Assembly: GCA_016282555.1 (NCBI GenBank)
Contig: JAEEKU010000087.1
Location: forward strand, 1 to 8,821
From: Methanomassiliicoccaceae archaeon
GTDB lineage: Archaea; Thermoplasmatota; Thermoplasmata; Methanomassiliicoccales; Methanomethylophilaceae
Length of the DNA: 8,821 nt
Reading direction: 5' to 3'
The notes below the pieces were generated by a model, which saw nothing but the letters and a program-made list of their open reading frames with translations, was not told the origin of the DNA and made no database searches. The first letter of the stretch is position 1. The number at the start of each line of letters is the position of its first letter. Shown one piece after another: positions 6,197-8,821 of this stretch. The position numbers and the translations under genes are program-made.

Positions 6197-6861
6197 AATA
6201 TTCCATTCAGATCGTCGGAGTGGGAGGCCAGGGAGTTCTTCTGGCTTCAATGGTTCTCGGGAATGCGGCAATGAGCATGGGTTACGACGTTTCCATGAGC
6301 GAAGTCCACGGGATGGCCCAGAGGGGAGGGAGCGTTCTCTCGACAGTGCGCTTCGGCGACGGCGTATGCAGTCCTCTCGAAGCCGTTGGATCAGCGGATC
6401 TGATTCTCGGTTTCGAGCCTGTGGAGACGTGCAGAAACCTTTCCCTGGGAAATAAAAATACTGCTATAGTAATGAATCTTGATCCCGTCTTACCGTCCAT
6501 GGTCGCCGCGGGTTTCGAGGAATATCCGGATATAGAGATCCTGAAGAAAGAAATACTGTCCAGAAACAGCAATCTGATAACCGTGGATGCCACTGGGATA
6601 GCTCTGAAAGCGGGAAAAGCCGTCGCGGCAAACGCGGTAATGATCGGAGCCATGGCTGCTGTAAAAGGCTTCCCGATCTCCAAAGAAGCTCTGTTCGAAG
6701 CGCTTATCGCCCAGGTTCCGGAGAAATTCAGAGAACTGAATACGAAAGCTTTTGAAATGGGGTACGAAGCCGTCCGCCGCCGACGGCACACCCCTCAAAC
6801 CTTTTTTAAAAAAAATACAGAGAGGCGGCGCCCCTCTGTTTGGGGAAAACTTAATCGTTAA
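6193..6861 (+). CDS. iorB: Indolepyruvate:ferredoxin oxidoreductase, beta subunit, with unusual C-terminal tail
   Basis: The gamma-type catalytic subunit of IOR, partner of IorA. From ATG 6193 it encodes 222 residues, opening with IQIVGVGGQGVLLAS (glycine-rich motif) and continuing with SEVHGMAQRGGSV and FEPVETCR, all typical of IorB. NAVMIGAMAAVKGFPIS and a final helix (FRELNTKAFEMGYEAV) match the usual end of the protein near residue 193. The remaining about 28 residues are arginine/lysine-rich and are translated from a GC hairpin, a T6A8 run and the hairpin of the convergent operon, so they look like non-coding DNA read through. The stop TAA (6859-6861) is one base from the stop of the opposing gene. 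The tail may be real, or translation may end earlier by slippage on the T6 run. Confidence 0.9.
   Translation: MKYSIQIVGVGGQGVLLASMVLGNAAMSMGYDVSMSEVHGMAQRGGSVLSTVRFGDGVCSPLEAVGSADLILGFEPVETCRNLSLGNKNTAIVMNLDPVLPSMVAAGFEEYPDIEILKKEILSRNSNLITVDATGIALKAGKAVAANAVMIGAMAAVKGFPISKEALFEALIAQVPEKFRELNTKAFEMGYEAVRRRRHTPQTFFKKNTERRRPSVWGKLNR
6769..6807 (+). terminator. Candidate iorAB terminator lying inside the iorB frame
   Basis: GCCGTC (6769-6774) pairs with GACGGC (6782-6787) around a 7-nt loop. A T6 run follows at 6802-6807. It lies before the in-frame stop of iorB, so termination here would give an mRNA with no zero-frame stop codon. Confidence 0.4.
6808..6839 (-). terminator. Terminator of the RHH/FtsZ-like operon
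   Basis: ACAGAG (6817-6822) pairs with CTCTGT (6834-6839). Inside, after an A-C mismatch, GGC (6824-6826) pairs with GCC (6830-6832) around a GGC loop. Read on the minus strand the hairpin is followed almost at once by T8 (complement of 6808-6815). It begins 23 bp beyond the stop of the FtsZ-like gene. Confidence 0.7.
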
Positions 6862-6862
6862 T

Positions 6863-7429
6863 TCAGACCCATGCCATCGGCATAGGATCGGCGAAACAGG
6901 CATGCCCGTTTCTCAGGCTGATGATGGACTCGGCTATGGATTCGTTCATCTTCTTCATGGCCGAATCCAGCGTCATGTCTCCGGATGTTCTGATCATATC
7001 GTCGTTATCCAGAAGCCTGGACTCCGAGCACAGATCTCTGATCTTAAGGAACGATTTTTCGGCGATAATCCTTCTTTCGCCTTCGAATGTGAAGGGATTG
7101 ATAGCGATTATGTAACTCTTGGAACCGGCATCGGCAATCGTATTGATGATTTCCGTGACAGTCTCCTCTTTCGATCTCCCGCCCAGACCTGCAAGAACGA
7201 CGGCAATCCCGCATCCGCTGAGCGCACCCCTGATCCCGCGGAGGGTAGTTTCGTCTGCCTGTTCGTTCTTCGGAATGATGAATTTATAGTCAGCATCGGT
7301 TCTTTCGAGAGCCGCCTCGTCGGAATTCAGCGCGATACGGATGAAACTGCCGTCAACGGAATTGAGGATGTTGCATCCGGCACCTCCTATTCCTATGACC
7401 GCTGCCGGCATCGTCATTTTCTGTGTCAT
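6863..7429 (-). CDS. Short FtsZ/tubulin-superfamily-like protein lacking the C-terminal domain
   Basis: The 188 residues align in order with the N-terminal half of FtsZ. PAAVIGIGGAGCN matches the glycine-rich first nucleotide loop; IALNSDEAALERTDADYKFII matches the AxNTD...L strand and loop; VVLAGLGG matches the strand before the T4 loop; IIAINPFTFEGERR matches the conserved TxPFxxEG segment; DSAMKKMNESIAESI fits helix H7. The GGGTGTG signature is replaced by GGRSKEE, and the protein ends where the T7 loop would begin. FtsZ is normally 320-400 residues. GTP hydrolysis in a filament therefore seems impossible; nucleotide binding is doubtful. It could be a regulator or cap of a true FtsZ elsewhere, or a diverged domain with another role. 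In the terminal frame further stops follow soon after TGA and a terminator lies beyond, so this looks like a settled gene end. The start ATG 7429 has a good ribosome-binding site; ATG 7417 is an alternative. Confidence 0.8.
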   Translation of the reverse strand: MTQKMTMPAAVIGIGGAGCNILNSVDGSFIRIALNSDEAALERTDADYKFIIPKNEQADETTLRGIRGALSGCGIAVVLAGLGGRSKEETVTEIINTIADAGSKSYIIAINPFTFEGERRIIAEKSFLKIRDLCSESRLLDNDDMIRTSGDMTLDSAMKKMNESIAESIISLRNGHACFADPMPMAWV

Positions 7430-7437
7430 TTGCTTTT

Positions 7438-7443
7438 ACCTCT
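7438..7443 (-). promoter_or_regulatory. Ribosome-binding site of the FtsZ-like gene
   Basis: The minus strand reads AGAGGT immediately after the RHH stop codon and 8 nt before ATG 7429. This supports co-transcription and separate translation initiation. Confidence 0.65.
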
Positions 7444-7803
7444 TTACTTGTTTAAAGCAGAGACTTTGGCCAAGGCGAAAGCCTCATCGATTGCCTTGTA
7501 GTTCGCTTCCTCAGGCACTATCACATCGAGTACGCATTTACGGATGAATTCCTCTTCCGAAACGCATATTCCCTGTTTTACCAGATTCGACAAGACCGAC
7601 ATGAGGAGACTTGTGAAGTGTACGAATACTCCCAGCCCTTCAGGGACATGAGTCTCCCCGGATTCGATCCCGATGTAGTTTCTTATGGCATCCCTGACCA
7701 GATCCGAGCGGTTGGCTATGCCGTGATCCAGCATGTATTCTTCCAGAATCTGGATTTCCTCAGGCGTAACCCTGATGGTTATTTTCAGCCCGTCGTCTGC
7801 CAT
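7444..7803 (-). CDS. Ribbon-helix-helix (CopG/CdrS-like) DNA-binding protein
   Basis: The 119-residue protein has a classic ribbon-helix-helix fold at about residues 6-43: strand LKITIRVTPEE, helix EEIQILEEYMLDHGI, turn NRSDLV, second helix VRDAIRNYI. Such proteins bind DNA as dimers through the strand. Residues about 50-119 form an extra predicted helical domain (FVHFTSLLMSVLSNLVKQ, SEEEFIRKCVLDVI, AIDEAFALAKVSAL) that I do not recognise; it may be for oligomerisation or a ligand. It is the first gene of a two-gene operon, 14 bp before the FtsZ-like gene. In haloarchaea the RHH protein CdrS is co-transcribed with ftsZ2 and controls cell division genes, so a similar role is a reasonable inference. 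No metal-binding histidines like those of NikR are evident. Autoregulation is likely but unproven. Confidence 0.88.
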   Translation of the reverse strand: MADDGLKITIRVTPEEIQILEEYMLDHGIANRSDLVRDAIRNYIGIESGETHVPEGLGVFVHFTSLLMSVLSNLVKQGICVSEEEFIRKCVLDVIVPEEANYKAIDEAFALAKVSALNK

Positions 7804-7936
7804 AACAATTATTGCAACGCATACCTACTATATATGTCATCCGCCGGGTGCCATATAACGGGTTACGAGTAAGACAGCCGTTGCGCGGTAAAACAATAAT
7901 ATATTAACTTCATTGGCGGGACCATTGGTTGATTCA
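7804..7936. promoter_or_regulatory. Divergent promoter region of the RHH operon and leuS
   Basis: On the minus strand a TATATA box (7829-7835) predicts a start near 7805, leaving the RHH mRNA almost leaderless. No ribosome-binding site precedes ATG 7803. On the plus strand AATAATATATTA (7896-7907) predicts a start near 7927, about 10 nt before leuS. Possible operators are the palindrome CAATTATTG (7806-7814) at the predicted RHH start, TTACGAGTAA (7863-7872), and CGGGT repeated at 7845 and 7859. These are short and could be chance. Confidence 0.5.
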
Positions 7937-8821
7937 ATGGCGATCGATTACAGCAGTATCGAGGATAAATGGCAGAAACGCTGGAAGGAGTCCGGTTTGG
8001 ATAAATCCGAACGCGATGCCTCCAAACCTAAGTTCATGTCGATTTTCGCTTACCCCGGAGTAACGGGTTATCTTCATGTCGGACACATGCGCGGCTATTC
8101 CTATGTCGATGCGATTTCGAGATACAAACGCATGAAGGGATTCAACGTCCTTTTTCCGGTGGGAACGCATGCTACAGGCAACGGCGGAATAAGCTTAGCC
8201 AAAAAAATAAGCAGACGCGATGAGAAAACGATCGATTATCTCAAAAGAAACGGATGTCCCGACGATAAAATCGGCGAACTCGGGGAACCTATGAAGGTAA
8301 TCGAGTTTTTCAACAATGTTTACGTGAACGATTACTGGAAACGCTTCGGTTTTCTGTCGGACTGGAGGAGATTCACATGTACCCTCTATCCCGATTACGG
8401 GAAGTTCATCCAGTGGCAGTTCAGAAAACTGAAATCCAAAGGCCTGCTGATTCAGAAACCCTATTACGCATCTTTCTGTCCGAACTGCGGCCCCGTAGCC
8501 GTAGACCCGTCGGAAACAGATATTTCCAAAGGCGGAAAAGCGGAAACCCAGGAATACACCCTGCTGAAGTTCAGGCACGGAGACGAGTTCCTCGTTGCCG
8601 CGACGCTGCGTCCGGAAACGGTTTACGGGCAGGTATGTTTCTGGGTGAATCCCGAAGTCGAATACAAGAAGATAAAGAAGGGAGACGAGATCTGGATAGT
8701 ATCCGGGCAGGCCGCGGAAAAACTGATTCTTCAGACGGAGGGCATAGAAGTTATTTGCTCCGTTCCGGGAAGCGAGATGATCGGATGGATGTGCGAAGCC
8801 CCGATGACTTCCAGAAAGATA
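7937..8821 (+). CDS. leuS: Leucyl-tRNA synthetase, archaeal type, N-terminal part (3' end outside window)
   Basis: Charges tRNA-Leu with leucine in the cytoplasm. The visible 295 residues start MAIDYSSIEDKWQKRW, the usual LeuRS opening. The class I signature is HVGH (47-50) within GYLHVGHMRGY. The Rossmann core continues with FPVGTHATGN, and a zinc knuckle CPNCG (Cys181, Cys184) and AVDPSET follow. The CP1 editing domain has begun by TLRPETVYG. The extended spacing and insertion order match the archaeal/eukaryotic class rather than the bacterial one; that class is normally about 930-970 residues, so about two thirds is missing. ATG 7937 is chosen; an in-frame TTG at 7925 is possible but sits at the predicted transcript start. 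Only a weak GGTTGAT precedes the ATG. Confidence 0.96.
   Translation, partial: MAIDYSSIEDKWQKRWKESGLDKSERDASKPKFMSIFAYPGVTGYLHVGHMRGYSYVDAISRYKRMKGFNVLFPVGTHATGNGGISLAKKISRRDEKTIDYLKRNGCPDDKIGELGEPMKVIEFFNNVYVNDYWKRFGFLSDWRRFTCTLYPDYGKFIQWQFRKLKSKGLLIQKPYYASFCPNCGPVAVDPSETDISKGGKAETQEYTLLKFRHGDEFLVAATLRPETVYGQVCFWVNPEVEYKKIKKGDEIWIVSGQAAEKLILQTEGIEVICSVPGSEMIGWMCEAPMTSRKI

Noticed and set aside
4499..6271. Long minus-strand open frames opposite iorA (279 and 269 codons)
   Set aside because: Antisense shadows of a gene with clear TPP and iron-sulfur motifs; no promoter or ribosome-binding site of their own is evident.
6863..7429. FtsZ-like gene as a full-length ftsZ interrupted by a stop or pyrrolysine codon
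   Set aside because: The stop is TGA, not TAG; in the same frame another stop follows after three codons, and the region beyond is terminator and iorB, with no sign of the missing C-terminal domain.
6752..7501. Plus-strand 249-codon frame across the terminator zone and antisense to the FtsZ-like gene, considered as a frameshifted continuation of iorB
   Set aside because: The translation has no recognisable domain, runs through two terminators, and is opposite a gene with FtsZ homology and proper translation signals.

Overview
The window most likely comes from a euryarchaeon, best guess a host-associated or anaerobic methanogen of the Methanomassiliicoccales (Thermoplasmatota). The reasons are TATA-like boxes at archaeal spacing, near-leaderless starts, archaeal-type leucyl-tRNA synthetase, a tRNA-Leu without encoded CCA, oxygen-sensitive indolepyruvate:ferredoxin oxidoreductase, and the absence of TAG among seven visible stop codons (five TGA, two TAA). 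The taxonomic assignment is an inference; no search was run.

Layout. 1-1249 (+): 3' part of carB (carbamoyl-phosphate synthase large subunit), closed by a hairpin/T-tract terminator. 1250-1444: AT-rich region with four alternating copies of a TATCTAATT-type half-site before the gdhA promoter. 1445-2794 (+): hexameric-type glutamate dehydrogenase. 2795-2906: two identical 14-bp palindromes and a T-rich tract, then the next promoter. 2907-4115 (+): PLP-dependent class I/II aminotransferase. 4120-4203 (-): tRNA-Leu(UAG). 4204-4381: the tRNA promoter and a repeat-rich iorA upstream region. 4382-6861 (+): iorA and iorB, overlapping by 4 nt. 6783-6861: a convergent terminator zone. 6863-7803 (-): a two-gene operon of a ribbon-helix-helix protein and a short FtsZ/tubulin-like protein. 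7804-7936: divergent promoters. 7937-8821 (+): 5' part of leuS.

How the genes work together. Glutamate dehydrogenase links ammonia with glutamate. The aminotransferase exchanges amino groups between glutamate/2-oxoglutarate and other 2-oxoacids. IorAB interconverts aryl 2-oxoacids with aryl-acetyl-CoA using ferredoxin. Together they form an amino-acid/2-oxoacid module in which each gene or operon has its own promoter and a different palindromic element upstream.

The most unusual part is the minus-strand pair at 6863-7803. A ribbon-helix-helix protein is followed 14 bp later by a 188-residue protein resembling only the N-terminal half of FtsZ. It lacks the GGGTGTG GTP-binding signature and the whole C-terminal activation domain with the T7 loop. 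The order recalls the cdrS-ftsZ2 cell-division operon of haloarchaea, but here the tubulin-like partner looks degenerate and probably cannot act as an ordinary GTPase polymer.
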